From: Actinomycetales bacterium
Lineage (GTDB): Bacteria; Actinomycetota; Actinomycetes; Actinomycetales; Kineosporiaceae
Direction: 5' to 3'
DNA length: 64,000 nucleotides
Assembly (NCBI GenBank): GCA_012719445.1
Contig: JAAYAH010000137.1
Span: 1 to 64,000 of the forward strand
Shown: piece after piece, positions 41,280 through 50,706 of the stretch
Position numbering within the stretch: the stretch's first letter is position 1
Layout: every line of letters starts with the position of its first letter
Notes under the pieces: generated by a model
Seen by the model: only the letters and a program-made list of their open reading frames with translations
Told to the model about the DNA's origin: nothing
Databases searched by the model: none
Made by a program: the position numbers and the translations under genes

Positions 41280-42278
41280 ATGGTGCAGCGGACCCAGCCG
41301 CCGGTCACGGTCGACCGGTCGGCGCCGCAGCCCCCCCGGTCGTCGGGTGACGGTAGCCCTGGCCTGCGCCGTCACCCCGGGAGGAACAGGTACGGCGAAC
41401 GCACCGGCGTCGCCTACCTGTTCCTCTCCCCGTGGGTGCTCGGCGCCCTGCTGCTGACCGTCGGCCCGATGCTGGCGTCGCTCTACCTGTCGTTCACCGA
41501 CTACGACCTGCTCACCACGCCGCGCTGGGTGGGGCTGGAGAACTACCGCCGGCTGTTCGCCGACGACCCCCGCTTCCTTGCCGCGATCTGGGTCACCGTG
41601 CGCTACGTGCTGCTCTCGACCCCGCTCAAGCTGGTGGCGGCGCTCGCCGTCGCGATGCTGCTCAACCGGGCCAGCCGGGCCCAGGGCGTGTACCGCTCCG
41701 CGTTCTACGCGCCGTCCCTGCTCGGCGCGAGCGTCGCGGTGGCCCTGGTCTGGCGGGTCATCTTCGACAACGGCGGCGTGGTCGACCGGGCGCTGTCCGC
41801 CGTCGGCATCCACACCGGGGGCTGGGTCTCCTCGCCGCGGTACGCGCTGCTGGTGCTCGTCGCCCTCGGGGTGTGGCAGTTCGGGGCACCGATGGTCATC
41901 TTCCTCGCCGGGCTCAAGCAGATCCCGCGGGAGCTGTACGACGCCTCCGCCATGGACGGGGCCGGCTGGTGGCGGACCTTCCGCTCGGTCACCCTGCCGA
42001 TGCTCTCGCCGGTGATCCTGTTCAACCTGGTCCTGGAGACGATCCACGCCTTCCAGGCCTTCACCGGGGCCTTCGTGGTGAGCAGCGGGCGTGGCGGGCC
42101 GAGCGACTCGACCCTCTTCTACACGCTGTACCTCTACCAGAAGGGCTTCACCGAGTACCGGATGGGCTACGCCTCGGCCATGGCCTGGATCCTCGTGCTG
42201 GTCATCGCCGCGGTCACCGCCCTGCTCTTCCGGACGGCGCGGCTGTGGGTGTTCTACGCCGGGGAGGACCCCCGATGA
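41280..42278 (+). CDS. Sugar ABC transporter permease 1 (MalF-type)
   Basis: 332 residues from the ATG at 41280 (GGGGAGAA upstream). Six transmembrane helices, starting YLFLSPWVLGALLLTVGPML. The cytoplasmic EAA loop is LYDASAMDGAGWWRTFRSVTLPML, matching the EAA-G consensus that docks the ATPase. The stop overlaps the next start by 4 bases. Confidence 0.94.
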   Translation: MVQRTQPPVTVDRSAPQPPRSSGDGSPGLRRHPGRNRYGERTGVAYLFLSPWVLGALLLTVGPMLASLYLSFTDYDLLTTPRWVGLENYRRLFADDPRFLAAIWVTVRYVLLSTPLKLVAALAVAMLLNRASRAQGVYRSAFYAPSLLGASVAVALVWRVIFDNGGVVDRALSAVGIHTGGWVSSPRYALLVLVALGVWQFGAPMVIFLAGLKQIPRELYDASAMDGAGWWRTFRSVTLPMLSPVILFNLVLETIHAFQAFTGAFVVSSGRGGPSDSTLFYTLYLYQKGFTEYRMGYASAMAWILVLVIAAVTALLFRTARLWVFYAGEDPR

Positions 42279-43189
42279 CGGTGACGGGTATGGCGGCGGG
42301 TGGCGGTGAGATCCTCACCACGGGCGGCACAGGGGCCGGGCGCGGCGTCGGCGCCGATCGCAGGCTCCGCCGGCTGGCCTGGCACGTGACCTGCCTGTTG
42401 CTGCTCGCCGGGCTGCTCTACCCGATGGCCTGGCTGCTCGCGTCATCGGTCAAGCCGGCGAACGAGATCCTCTCCAGCCTGTCCCTGCTGCCGCGCACGG
42501 TGATCCTCGACAACTACGCGGAGGTGTTCAGCGGAGCCTCGGGGGTGAGCGTGTGGCGCTTCCTCGCCAACTCGCTCGTGGTGTCGGTCGGCTCGGTGAT
42601 CGGGAACGTGGTCTCCTGCGCGCTCGCGGCCTACGCGTTCTCCTGGTTGCGGTTCCGGCTCCGCGGCCCACTGTTCGCCTTCATGATCGCGACCATCATG
42701 CTGCCGATCCACGTCCTGCTCGTCCCGCAGTACACGGTCTTCCAGCAGCTCGACCTGGTCGACACCTTCTGGCCGCTGATCCTGCCCAAGCTGCTCGCCA
42801 CCGACGCCTTCTTCGTCTTCCTCATGGTGCAGTTCATGCGCGGCCTGCCGAGGGAGCTCGGCGACGCGGCACGGATCGACGGGTGCGGTCCGGTCCGGGT
42901 GTTCGCCCACATCGTGCTGCCTCTGTCCCGGCCTGCCCTCGTCACCACGGCGATCTTCACCTTCATCTGGTCGTGGAACGACTTCCTCAGCCAGCTGATC
43001 TACCTGAACACCCCGGACAACTACACCCTCCCGCTCGCCCTGCGGCTCTTCATCGACCAGACCAGCCAGACCTCCTACGGGGCGATGATGGCCATGTCGG
43101 TGCTCACCCTGCTGCCGATCGGGCTGTTCTTCTTCGCCTTCCAGCGGCTGCTCGTCGAGGGCGTCGCGACGACCGGGATGAACGGATGA
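42275..43189 (+). CDS. Sugar ABC transporter permease 2 (MalG-type)
   Basis: 304 residues, ATG overlapping the previous stop (ATGA). A glycine-rich 30-residue tail precedes six transmembrane helices. The EAA loop is LGDAARIDGCGPVRVFAHIVLPLSRP. It forms the membrane channel with permease 1. Confidence 0.94.
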   Translation: MTVTGMAAGGGEILTTGGTGAGRGVGADRRLRRLAWHVTCLLLLAGLLYPMAWLLASSVKPANEILSSLSLLPRTVILDNYAEVFSGASGVSVWRFLANSLVVSVGSVIGNVVSCALAAYAFSWLRFRLRGPLFAFMIATIMLPIHVLLVPQYTVFQQLDLVDTFWPLILPKLLATDAFFVFLMVQFMRGLPRELGDAARIDGCGPVRVFAHIVLPLSRPALVTTAIFTFIWSWNDFLSQLIYLNTPDNYTLPLALRLFIDQTSQTSYGAMMAMSVLTLLPIGLFFFAFQRLLVEGVATTGMNG

Positions 43190-43845
43190 CGGGGGGGCCC
43201 GCCTCCGACGGCACCGCGGCCCGTGGTGTCGAGTCGGGGTTGGCGCTGTTCGCGGACTGCCTGGTCACCGGCGTCATGGTGGCGCTGGCCGGTCTCCCGC
43301 TGGTCACCGCCTACCCGGCTCTGGTGGCGGGCTGCGCCGTGCTCAGGGACGGCGTCCGGGACCGGCCGGTCGGCCCGCGGCGGTACGCGCTGCGGCTCCG
43401 CCAGGTGCTGCGCACCGGCCCGGCCGGATGGGTCGTGCCGCCGCTGGTCTGCGGGGTGCTCCTCGTCGACGCCGGCGCGGTGGCCGCCGGCGTACCGGGC
43501 AGTGGTGCGCTCACGGTGCTGCTCGCCGGCACGGCCTCGGTCGCGGTGGTGCTCGCCCTGCGGGTTGCCGGTTCCTGGCGGCCCCACGCGACCTGGTCCG
43601 CCGTGGTCCGGCCCGCCGCCCGGCACCTCCTCGGCGATCCCGGCGGGAGCGTGCTGCTGTGGCTGGCCGCGGTCGTCGCGGTGACGATCGCCGTCCTGGT
43701 CCCGATCACCGTGCTGCTGCTCGGCGGCGCGCTCGCCCTCGCGGCGGTCGCCGTCGACACCCGGGTCCCGCCCGTCCACCCCCGGGCTCCCGACGTCGCC
43801 CCCGGGACCGCCGTCGACACCCGGGCCGGCCCGGCGGGCGGCTGA
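43186..43845 (+). CDS. DUF624 (YesL-like) membrane protein
   Basis: 219 residues, ATG overlapping the previous stop. About five hydrophobic helices (ALFADCLVTGVMVALAGLPLVTAYPAL, WVVPPLVCGVLLVDAGAV, LAAVVAVTIAVLVPITVLLLGGAL, in part). The N-terminal pattern with VTAYPAL is typical of YesL/DUF624 proteins, which accompany sugar ABC permeases in many operons. Function unknown. The C-terminus has a DTR-rich degenerate repeat. Confidence 0.8.
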   Translation: MTGGPASDGTAARGVESGLALFADCLVTGVMVALAGLPLVTAYPALVAGCAVLRDGVRDRPVGPRRYALRLRQVLRTGPAGWVVPPLVCGVLLVDAGAVAAGVPGSGALTVLLAGTASVAVVLALRVAGSWRPHATWSAVVRPAARHLLGDPGGSVLLWLAAVVAVTIAVLVPITVLLLGGALALAAVAVDTRVPPVHPRAPDVAPGTAVDTRAGPAGG

Positions 43846-43958
43846 GGTGTGGTCGCGTGCCACTCCGCCCCACCCACCCGTGCCATCAGCCCACCCACCC
43901 ACCCGTGCCCGGGAGATCCCCGGGACGGGTCGACCCATCGACACCGAGGAGGTGCCCC

Positions 43959-44312
43959 ATGCGCCGTGTCTGCTTCACCCTGCAGGTCCGGCCGGATCGC
44001 CTGGAGGAGTACCGGGAACGGCACGCCGCCGTGTGGCCGGAGATGCTGGCCGCGCTCCGCGACTCCGGCTGGTGCGACTACTCGCTCTTCCTCCGCGAGG
44101 ACGGGCTGCTGGTCGGCCACCTGCTGACCGAGGACCTCGACGCGGCGCTGGCGGCGATGGAGGCCACCGAGGTCAACGCCCGCTGGCAGGCGGAGATGGC
44201 GCCGTTCTTCGCCGACCTCCCGGACGGGCGTGCCGACCGCGCCCTGCACGTCCTCGACGAGGTGTTCCACCTCGAGGACCAGCTCGCCGCGCTGCGGGGA
44301 GGTGCGTCGTGA
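43959..44312 (+). CDS. rhaM: L-rhamnose mutarotase
   Basis: 117 residues, ATG behind GAGGAGGTG. RCFTLQV-type start (RRVCFTLQVRPDRLEEY), catalytic-site His in YRERHAAVWPEM, and NARWQAEMAPFF match RhaM/YiiL. It interconverts alpha and beta anomers of L-rhamnose before isomerisation. Its stop overlaps the isomerase start by 4 bases. Confidence 0.95.
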   Translation: MRRVCFTLQVRPDRLEEYRERHAAVWPEMLAALRDSGWCDYSLFLREDGLLVGHLLTEDLDAALAAMEATEVNARWQAEMAPFFADLPDGRADRALHVLDEVFHLEDQLAALRGGAS

Positions 44313-45490
44313 CCGAGCTCTCCCCGGCCACCAGGACCCGGGTCACCCGGGCGCTGCGGAGCCACCGCATCGAGACGCCGTCCTGGGCGTTCGGCAACTC
44401 GGGGACCCGGTTCAAGGTCTTCGGCCAGAAGGGCGTGCCGCGCACGCCGTACGAGAAGGTCGCCGACGCCGCCGCCGTGCACCGGTTCACCGGGGTCGCG
44501 CCCAGCATCGCCCTGCACATCCCGTGGGACGCCGTCGACGACTACGCCGACCTGGCCCGGCACGCCGCGGAGTGCGGCGTCGCGCTCGGCACCGTCAACG
44601 CCAACGTCTTCCAGGACGACGACTACCGGCTCGGCAGCGTCGCCAACCCCGACCCCGGCATCCGGCGCAAGGCCGTCGGTCACCTGCTGGAGTGCGTCGA
44701 CGTCATGGACCGCACCGGGTCGGCCGACCTCAAGCTGTGGTTCGCCGACGGCACCAACTACCCGGGGCAGGACGACGCCTGCGCCCGCCAGGACCGGATG
44801 GCCGACGCCCTGCGCGAGACCTACGACCGGCTCGGCTCCGGCCAGCGGATGCTGCTGGAGTACAAGCTGTTCGAGCCCGCGTTCTACCTCACCGACGTCC
44901 CGGACTGGGGGACGGCGTACCTGCACTGCGTCGCCACCGGCGAGCGGGCACAGGTGGTCATCGACACCGGCCACCACGCCCCCGGCACCAACATCGAGTT
45001 CATCGTCGCGACCCTGCTGCGGGCGGGCCGGCTCGGCGGCTTCGACTTCAACTCCCGGTTCTACGCCGACGACGACCTCATGGTCGGGGCGGCCGACCCG
45101 TTCCAGCTGTTCCGGATCATGTACGAGATCGTCCGGGCCGACGCGCTGGCGCCCGAGGCGGGCATCGCCTTCATGCTCGACCAGTGCCACAACATCGAGC
45201 CGAAGATCCCCGCTGTGATCCGCTCGGTGATGAACGTCCAGGAGGCCACGGCCAAGGCGCTGCTCGTGGACGCCGCCGCGCTGGCCACCGCGCAGCGGGA
45301 GGGTGACGTGCTGGGCGCCAACGCCGTGTTCATGGACGCCTACGCCACCGACGTCCGGCCGCTGCTCGGCGAGCTGCGCGAGGACATGGGGCTGGATCCC
45401 GACCCGCTGGCCGCCTACGCGCGGTCGGGGTACGCCGAGCGGGTCCGAGCCGAACGCCTCGGCGGCCAGGCCGCCGGCTGGGGAGCCTGA
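44309..45490 (+). CDS. rhaI: L-rhamnose isomerase (RhaI type)
   Basis: 393 residues, GTG start overlapping the mutarotase stop. Motifs of the Pseudomonas/Bacillus-type L-rhamnose isomerase are present: TPSWAFGNSGTRF, HIPWD, ADGTNYPGQDD, EYKLFEPAFY with metal ligand Glu, DTGHHAPGTNIE and GGFDFNSRFYADDDL. Converts L-rhamnose to L-rhamnulose with a divalent metal (Mn typically). Unrelated in sequence style to E. coli RhaA. Confidence 0.95.
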   Translation: MTELSPATRTRVTRALRSHRIETPSWAFGNSGTRFKVFGQKGVPRTPYEKVADAAAVHRFTGVAPSIALHIPWDAVDDYADLARHAAECGVALGTVNANVFQDDDYRLGSVANPDPGIRRKAVGHLLECVDVMDRTGSADLKLWFADGTNYPGQDDACARQDRMADALRETYDRLGSGQRMLLEYKLFEPAFYLTDVPDWGTAYLHCVATGERAQVVIDTGHHAPGTNIEFIVATLLRAGRLGGFDFNSRFYADDDLMVGAADPFQLFRIMYEIVRADALAPEAGIAFMLDQCHNIEPKIPAVIRSVMNVQEATAKALLVDAAALATAQREGDVLGANAVFMDAYATDVRPLLGELREDMGLDPDPLAAYARSGYAERVRAERLGGQAAGWGA

Positions 45491-45500
45491 GGAGGCCGTG

Positions 45501-47618
45501 ATGCCCGAACCCCGGACGCCGGGACCCCCGACCTCGGCCTCCCCGACCTCGGCCTCCCTGACCCCGGGACCCCCGACCCCGGACGCCGGACCCCCGGGGC
45601 CCGTGGCGGAACTCGTCGTCCGGTCGCACCGGCTGGGCGCGGATCCGCGGAACACCAACTTCGCCGGTGGGAACACCTCGGTGAAGGCGCCCGGGACCGA
45701 CCCGGTCACCGGAGCGGCGACGGAGCTGCTGTGGGTCAAGGGCTCCGGAGGTGATCTCGGCACGCTGACCCCGGCCGGGCTCGCCGTGCTGCGGCTGGAC
45801 CGGCTGCGCGCCCTCGTCGACGTCTACCCGGGCGTGGAGGCCGAGGACGAGATGGTCGCGGCCTTCGAGTTCTGCCGGCACGGTAGGGGCGGGGCGGCGC
45901 CGTCCATCGACACCGCCATGCACGCTCTGGTGGACGCGCCGCACGTCGACCACCTGCACCCCGACGCCGGCATCGCCCTCGCCGCCGCGGCGGACGGCGA
46001 GGAGCTGACCCGGCGCTGCTTCGGCGACCGGGTGCTCTGGGTGCCGTGGCGGCGACCGGGCTTCCAGCTCGGGCTGGACATCGCCGCGATCGCCGCGGCC
46101 AACCCGCAGGCGATCGGGGTGATCCTCGGCGGGCACGGGATCACCGCCTGGGGCGCGACCAGCGCCGCCTGCGAGGCGAACTCCCTGGAGATCATCCGGA
46201 CCGCGCAGGCGTTCCTCGACGAGCACGGCCGGCCGGAGCCCTTCGGCCCGGTGGTCCTCGACGCGCTGCCCGAGGGCAGGCGCCGGGAGCGCGCCGCGGC
46301 GCTCGCACCGCTCGTCCGGGCCCTGGCCTCCACCGACGCCCGGCAGGTGGGGCACCTCACCGACAGCCCGGTGGTGCTCGACTTCCTGGCCAGGGCGAGG
46401 ATGCCGGAGCTGGCGGCCCTGGGCACCTCCTGCCCCGACCACTTCCTGCGTACCAAGGTCCGGCCGCTGGTGCTGGACCTGCCGCCCGACGCGCCGCCGG
46501 CGGAGGTGGAGGAGCGGCTGCGGGAGCTGCACGCCGCCTACCGCGACGACTACCGGGCCTACTACCAGCGCTACGCCGACGCCGACTCGCCGCCGATGCG
46601 CGGAGCGGACCCGGCGATCGTGCTGGTCCCCGGCATCGGCATGTTCTCCTTCGGGCGGGACAAGCAGACCGCTCGGGTGGCGGGGGAGTTCTACGTCAAC
46701 GCGATCAACGTCATGCGCGGCGCCGAGTCGGTGTCCGGCTATGCGCCGATCGACGAGCGGGAGAAGTTCCGGATCGAGTACTGGGCGCTGGAGGAGGCCA
46801 AGCTCCGCCGCGCGTCGGCCCCGAAGCCGCTGGCCACCCGGATCGCCCTGGTGACGGGGGGCGGCTCGGGGATCGGTGCCGCCACGGCGCGCCGGCTGGC
46901 CGCGGAGGGGGCGTGCGTCGTCGTCGCCGACCGGGACGCCGAGGCCGCGACCCGGGTGGCCGCCGAGCTCGGCTCGGCCGACGTCGCGGTGCCGGTGGTC
47001 GTCGACGTCACTGACGAGGCGGCGGTCGCGCAGGCGGTCCGGGAGGCGGTACTGGCCTTCGGCGGGCTCGACCTGGTGGTCAACAATGCCGGGCTGTCGG
47101 TGTCGAAGCCCCTGCTGGAAACCACGACCGGGGACTGGGACCGCCAGCACGACGTCATGGCCAGGGGGTCGTTCCTGGTCTCCCGCGAGACGGCCCGGGT
47201 GATGGTCGCCCAGCGTCTCGGCGGCGACATCGTCTACGTGACGAGCAAGAACGCGGTGGTGGCCGGGCCGGACAACATCGGCTACGGGGCGGCCAAGGCC
47301 GACCAGGCGCACCAGGTCCGGCTGCTGGCGGCGGAGCTCGGCCGTCACGGCATCCGGGTGAACGGGGTGAACCCCGACGGGGTGGTCCGCGGCTCCGGCA
47401 TCTTCGCCGGGGGCTGGGGCGCGCAGCGGGCCGCGGTCTACGGGGTGCCCGAGGAGGAGCTGGGCGCCTTCTACGCCCGGCGCACCCTGCTCGGCCGGGA
47501 GGTGCTGCCGGAGCACGTCGCCGCGGCGGTCCTCGTCCTGACCGCGGGCGAGCTGTCGCTGACCACCGGGGTGCACCTGCCCGTCGACGGTGGCGTGGCT
47601 GCCGCGTTCCTGCGTTGA
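45501..47618 (+). CDS. Rhamnulose-1-phosphate aldolase / alcohol (lactaldehyde) dehydrogenase fusion
   Basis: 705 residues from the ATG at 45501. A Pro/Ser/Thr repeat tail (residues 1-33) precedes a class II aldolase domain (about 35-440; NTNFAGGNTSVK, zinc-binding HLHPD, GGHGITAWG). A short-chain dehydrogenase follows (about 450-705; Rossmann GGGSGIGAATARR, NNAG, catalytic YGAAK). This RhaEW-type enzyme splits L-rhamnulose-1-phosphate to DHAP and L-lactaldehyde and oxidises the aldehyde in the same protein. The tail is unlike other members and encoded by short DNA repeats. Confidence 0.95.
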   Translation: MPEPRTPGPPTSASPTSASLTPGPPTPDAGPPGPVAELVVRSHRLGADPRNTNFAGGNTSVKAPGTDPVTGAATELLWVKGSGGDLGTLTPAGLAVLRLDRLRALVDVYPGVEAEDEMVAAFEFCRHGRGGAAPSIDTAMHALVDAPHVDHLHPDAGIALAAAADGEELTRRCFGDRVLWVPWRRPGFQLGLDIAAIAAANPQAIGVILGGHGITAWGATSAACEANSLEIIRTAQAFLDEHGRPEPFGPVVLDALPEGRRRERAAALAPLVRALASTDARQVGHLTDSPVVLDFLARARMPELAALGTSCPDHFLRTKVRPLVLDLPPDAPPAEVEERLRELHAAYRDDYRAYYQRYADADSPPMRGADPAIVLVPGIGMFSFGRDKQTARVAGEFYVNAINVMRGAESVSGYAPIDEREKFRIEYWALEEAKLRRASAPKPLATRIALVTGGGSGIGAATARRLAAEGACVVVADRDAEAATRVAAELGSADVAVPVVVDVTDEAAVAQAVREAVLAFGGLDLVVNNAGLSVSKPLLETTTGDWDRQHDVMARGSFLVSRETARVMVAQRLGGDIVYVTSKNAVVAGPDNIGYGAAKADQAHQVRLLAAELGRHGIRVNGVNPDGVVRGSGIFAGGWGAQRAAVYGVPEEELGAFYARRTLLGREVLPEHVAAAVLVLTAGELSLTTGVHLPVDGGVAAAFLR

Positions 47619-47679
47619 ACGGCCGGACGGCGGCAGCGACGTGCCGGCGCGTGAGCAGCAGGGACGCGGGTGACGGGAG

Positions 47680-49287
47680 ATGAGCGGAAGGGGCGTGAGC
47701 GGCAGGGGCGTTGGCGGCAGGGGCGTTGGCGGCAGGGAGGCGACGGTCGCCGCCGTCGACCTCGGGGCGTCGAACGGGCGGGTCATGGTGGGCCGGGCGG
47801 GGCCGGACGGCGTCCGGCTCGTCGAGGCCGCCCGGTTCCCGAACGTCCCGGTGCAGGTGGGCGGGACCCTGCACACCGACATGCTGCGGTTGTACCGGGG
47901 GGTGCTGGACGGCCTGCGCGAGGCGGTCCGCCTCGCCGGGCGGTCGGCCGGCGGGCTCGACTCGATCGGGGTGGACTCCTGGGCGGTGGACTACGGCCTG
48001 CTCGACGCCGACGGCGCGCTGCTCGGCAACCCGGTGCACTACCGGGACGCTCGCACCGAGGGTGTGATGGACCGGGTGCTCCGGGTGGTGCCCGCCGAGG
48101 AGGTCTACCGGGCGACCGGGATCCAGTTCCTGTCGTTCAACACCGTCTACCAGCTCGTCGCCGCGGCGGAGCGGGGAGGGGCGCAGCTCGCCGTGGCCCG
48201 ACGGCTGCTCCTGCTGCCCGACCTGGTGACCAACTGGCTGACCGGCTCGGTGGGGGCAGAGCTGACCAACGCCTCCACCACCCAGCTCCTCGACGTGGCC
48301 GGGTCGCGGTGGCACACCGGCCTGATGCGGCGGCTGGGCATCCGGCCGGACCTGTTCCCCGGGCTCCGCCGTCCGGGGGAACCGGCGGGTGAGCTGCTCC
48401 CGGGGGTGCAGGAGGCCGTCGGCGCCACCGCCCCGGTGCCGGTGACCGCCGTCGCCTCGCACGACACGGCGTCCGCCGTGGTCGCGGTGCCCGCCGTGTC
48501 CGAGCGCTTCGGCTACGTCTCCGCCGGCACCTGGTCGCTGGCCGGGGTGGAGCTGGACCGTCCGGTGCTCACCGAGGAGAGTCGGCTCGCCAACTTCACC
48601 AACGAGGTCGGGGTCGACGGCACCGTCCGGTACCTGCGCAACGTCATGGGCCTGTGGCTGCTCCAGGAGTGTCTGCGGCACTGGGCCGGTGGGAACGGCG
48701 ACCCTGCCCGTGGGGAAGGCCGTGCCGGTGGGAGCGGAGGTCGGGCCGGTCACCCCGGAGGTCGGGTCGGGGCCGCCGATCTGGAGCGACTGCTCGCCGC
48801 GGCGGCAAGGGCGCCGGCGTTCCGGGCGGTCGTGGACGCCGATGCCGCGGAGTTCCTCGCGCCCGGGGACATGCCGTCCCGGATCGCGGCGGCCTGTCGC
48901 CGGCTGGGCCAGCCGGTGCCCGCCGGTCCCGCCGAGACCGTCCGGTGCGTCCTCGACAGCCTCGCGCTCGCGCACCGGGCCGCGGTGGCCGACGTCCAGC
49001 GGCTGTCCGGACGCGACATCGACGTCGTCCACATCGTGGGCGGGGGCGCGCGGAACGAACTGCTCTGCCAGCTCACCGCCGACGCGTGCGGCCTGCCGGT
49101 CGAGGCCGGACCGTTCGAGGCGACGGCGGTCGGCAACGTCCTGGTCCAGGCCAGGGCCCTCGGTGCGGTGGGGGATGACCTGACCGCGCTGCGCGCGACG
49201 GTGCGAGCGAGCACGCCGACGAGGCGGTACCTGCCCAGGGGAGACCGGCGGTCCTGGGAGCTGGCGGCGGCGCGGCTGGGCCGGTGA
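47680..49287 (+). CDS. rhaB: Rhamnulokinase (FGGY family)
   Basis: 535 residues, ATG behind GGGAG. The N-terminus is an extra repeat of GRGV(G/S)G encoded by a 15-bp DNA repeat. The FGGY ATPase follows: VAAVDLGASNGRVMVG, VDSWAVDYGLLD, SFNTVYQL, ASHDTASAV, SAGTWSLAGVEL and HIVGGGARNELL. It phosphorylates L-rhamnulose at C1. Last gene of the operon, 61 bases after the aldolase-dehydrogenase. A Gly/Arg-rich insert lies at about residues 345-370. Confidence 0.95.
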   Translation: MSGRGVSGRGVGGRGVGGREATVAAVDLGASNGRVMVGRAGPDGVRLVEAARFPNVPVQVGGTLHTDMLRLYRGVLDGLREAVRLAGRSAGGLDSIGVDSWAVDYGLLDADGALLGNPVHYRDARTEGVMDRVLRVVPAEEVYRATGIQFLSFNTVYQLVAAAERGGAQLAVARRLLLLPDLVTNWLTGSVGAELTNASTTQLLDVAGSRWHTGLMRRLGIRPDLFPGLRRPGEPAGELLPGVQEAVGATAPVPVTAVASHDTASAVVAVPAVSERFGYVSAGTWSLAGVELDRPVLTEESRLANFTNEVGVDGTVRYLRNVMGLWLLQECLRHWAGGNGDPARGEGRAGGSGGRAGHPGGRVGAADLERLLAAAARAPAFRAVVDADAAEFLAPGDMPSRIAAACRRLGQPVPAGPAETVRCVLDSLALAHRAAVADVQRLSGRDIDVVHIVGGGARNELLCQLTADACGLPVEAGPFEATAVGNVLVQARALGAVGDDLTALRATVRASTPTRRYLPRGDRRSWELAAARLGR

Positions 49288-49427
49288 CCCCCGAGTTCGT
49301 GGCGGACGGCGCGCGGCGGGACGGCCACACGCCGACGACACCCTACGGATGCCCTTCGCGCAGGGTCCCGCACTGTGTCACGTCGAGCAGGGTCCTGCAG
49401 GTGTCGCGGGTGGGGGTCCGGCGGTCG

Positions 49428-50297
49428 TCACAGGCGGGCCTGCCGTCGCGCCGTCAGCTGCCCGACGAGGAGAAGGCCGACCGACACCGCTCCCAGCGAC
49501 GCGCTCCACCACGACACGGTGACGTCGTGGTAGACGGTGTTCGACGGGCTGTCACCTGCCCACCACACCCGGACCGTCGCCTGCAGGAACTCCGCTGTCA
49601 GCAGGCCGACCATCACGAACGCCGCCTGCGAGTCGAACGGGGTGGCCGCAGCACACAGCATCGCCACGATCAGGATGGTCGACTGCTGGTACGGGTACAG
49701 GTAGACCGGTTCGGGGAAGGCGATCAGGGAAGGCGCCCAGAGGAGGACCGTCGTCGCCGGGACCGCGAGTCCCCACGCCACCCCCAGCGGACGCCGAGGT
49801 GCCCCGGGGATCAGCGAGACGATCACCAGGAGAACGGCCGCGGCGACGATCGGGAAGGACACGTCGTTGTGGATCCAGACATGCATGGCCTCCCACCCGA
49901 GCGTCGCCAGGACCGCCGCCCGGCGACGGTCGCGGATCGCGGCGACGAGCGCGAGGACGGCGAGGAGCAGCAGGGCGAGCGCCGAGCGGCCGCCGGTGTC
50001 GGCGGACAGCACGTTCCCGACGACGAGGTGCCCCAGTTCGGCCGACAGCAGGATGACCACCGCCGTCCTCAGCCCGTGGGCCCAGGCCACGTGCGGGTCC
50101 CGAGCCTGGTTCGCGCGCAGGCGCATCCGTAGCCCGGCCGCCACCAAGGCCGTCGCCTCCCGCGCCGGTGGCCAGGTGCGCTCCGCATCGGCTCGCGTCA
50201 TCAGCGTCCCGAGCAGCTCGTCACCCCACTGCTCGCGGTACCGCGCGGGATAGACGCGCAGCAACAGCCCGTACCGGCCGGCCAGTGCGTCGCTCAT
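49428..50297 (-). CDS. Membrane protein coupled to PadR regulator
   Basis: 289 residues; ATG overlaps the PadR stop (ATGA). A short cytosolic start (RYGLLLRVYPARYREQWGDELLGTL, typical of proteins paired with PadR regulators) precedes about seven transmembrane helices. No transport motif recognised. Its neighbour suggests that PadR controls its level. Confidence 0.85.
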   Translation of the reverse strand: MSDALAGRYGLLLRVYPARYREQWGDELLGTLMTRADAERTWPPAREATALVAAGLRMRLRANQARDPHVAWAHGLRTAVVILLSAELGHLVVGNVLSADTGGRSALALLLLAVLALVAAIRDRRRAAVLATLGWEAMHVWIHNDVSFPIVAAAVLLVIVSLIPGAPRRPLGVAWGLAVPATTVLLWAPSLIAFPEPVYLYPYQQSTILIVAMLCAAATPFDSQAAFVMVGLLTAEFLQATVRVWWAGDSPSNTVYHDVTVSWWSASLGAVSVGLLLVGQLTARRQARL

Positions 50298-50650
50298 GCG
50301 AACGTCACCCCCGGGAGCCGGGTGGCCGAACGGTGCATCCGGTCCGTCACCACGGCGGCGTCGGCCGCCAACCTCGCCGCCTCGGCCCGGAGGGTCTCGC
50401 GGCCGGTGGGGGTCAGGGCGTACGAGCGTCGGGTCCGCCCGTTGACGATCTCCTCGCTGACGATCTCGATCAGCTCGGCCCCGTGCAACCGGTCGAGGAC
50501 GGCATAGAGCGTTCCGGTCGCCAGCCGAACCCTTCCCTCGGACAGGGCCTCGACCTGGCCGAGGACCGCGTACCCGTGACGCGGACCGTCGAGCAGCGAG
50601 GCCAACACGAAGTAGCTGGGCGCCTGGAGCCTCCGGCGTTGGTTACTCAT
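50294..50650 (-). CDS. PadR-family transcriptional regulator
   Basis: 118 residues from the ATG at 50650 (MSNQRRRLQAPSYFVLAS). PadR winged HTH: DGPRHGYAVLGQVE, GTLYAVLDRLHGAELIEIV, GRTRRSYALTPTGRE. No SD is visible, so translation may be leaderless. A small palindrome covers the start codon. Confidence 0.93.
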   Translation of the reverse strand: MSNQRRRLQAPSYFVLASLLDGPRHGYAVLGQVEALSEGRVRLATGTLYAVLDRLHGAELIEIVSEEIVNGRTRRSYALTPTGRETLRAEAARLAADAAVVTDRMHRSATRLPGVTFA

Positions 50651-50661
50651 GTTGAAAACAT
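50649..50661. promoter_or_regulatory. PadR-like operator ATGTT-gaa-AACAT
   Basis: A perfect palindrome with 5-base arms covering the padR-type start codon. PadR proteins typically bind ATGT/ACAT half-sites, so autoregulation is likely. Confidence 0.5.
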
Positions 50662-50706
50662 ATACGCGTGGAGTGTGTATGTGCACGGATCGTGGGGTGA
50701 ACCGTG

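Noticed and set aside
45330-49341. Two very long minus-strand ORFs across the aldolase-dehydrogenase and rhamnulokinase genes
   Set aside because: Shadows of the rhamnose operon; no recognisable protein families.
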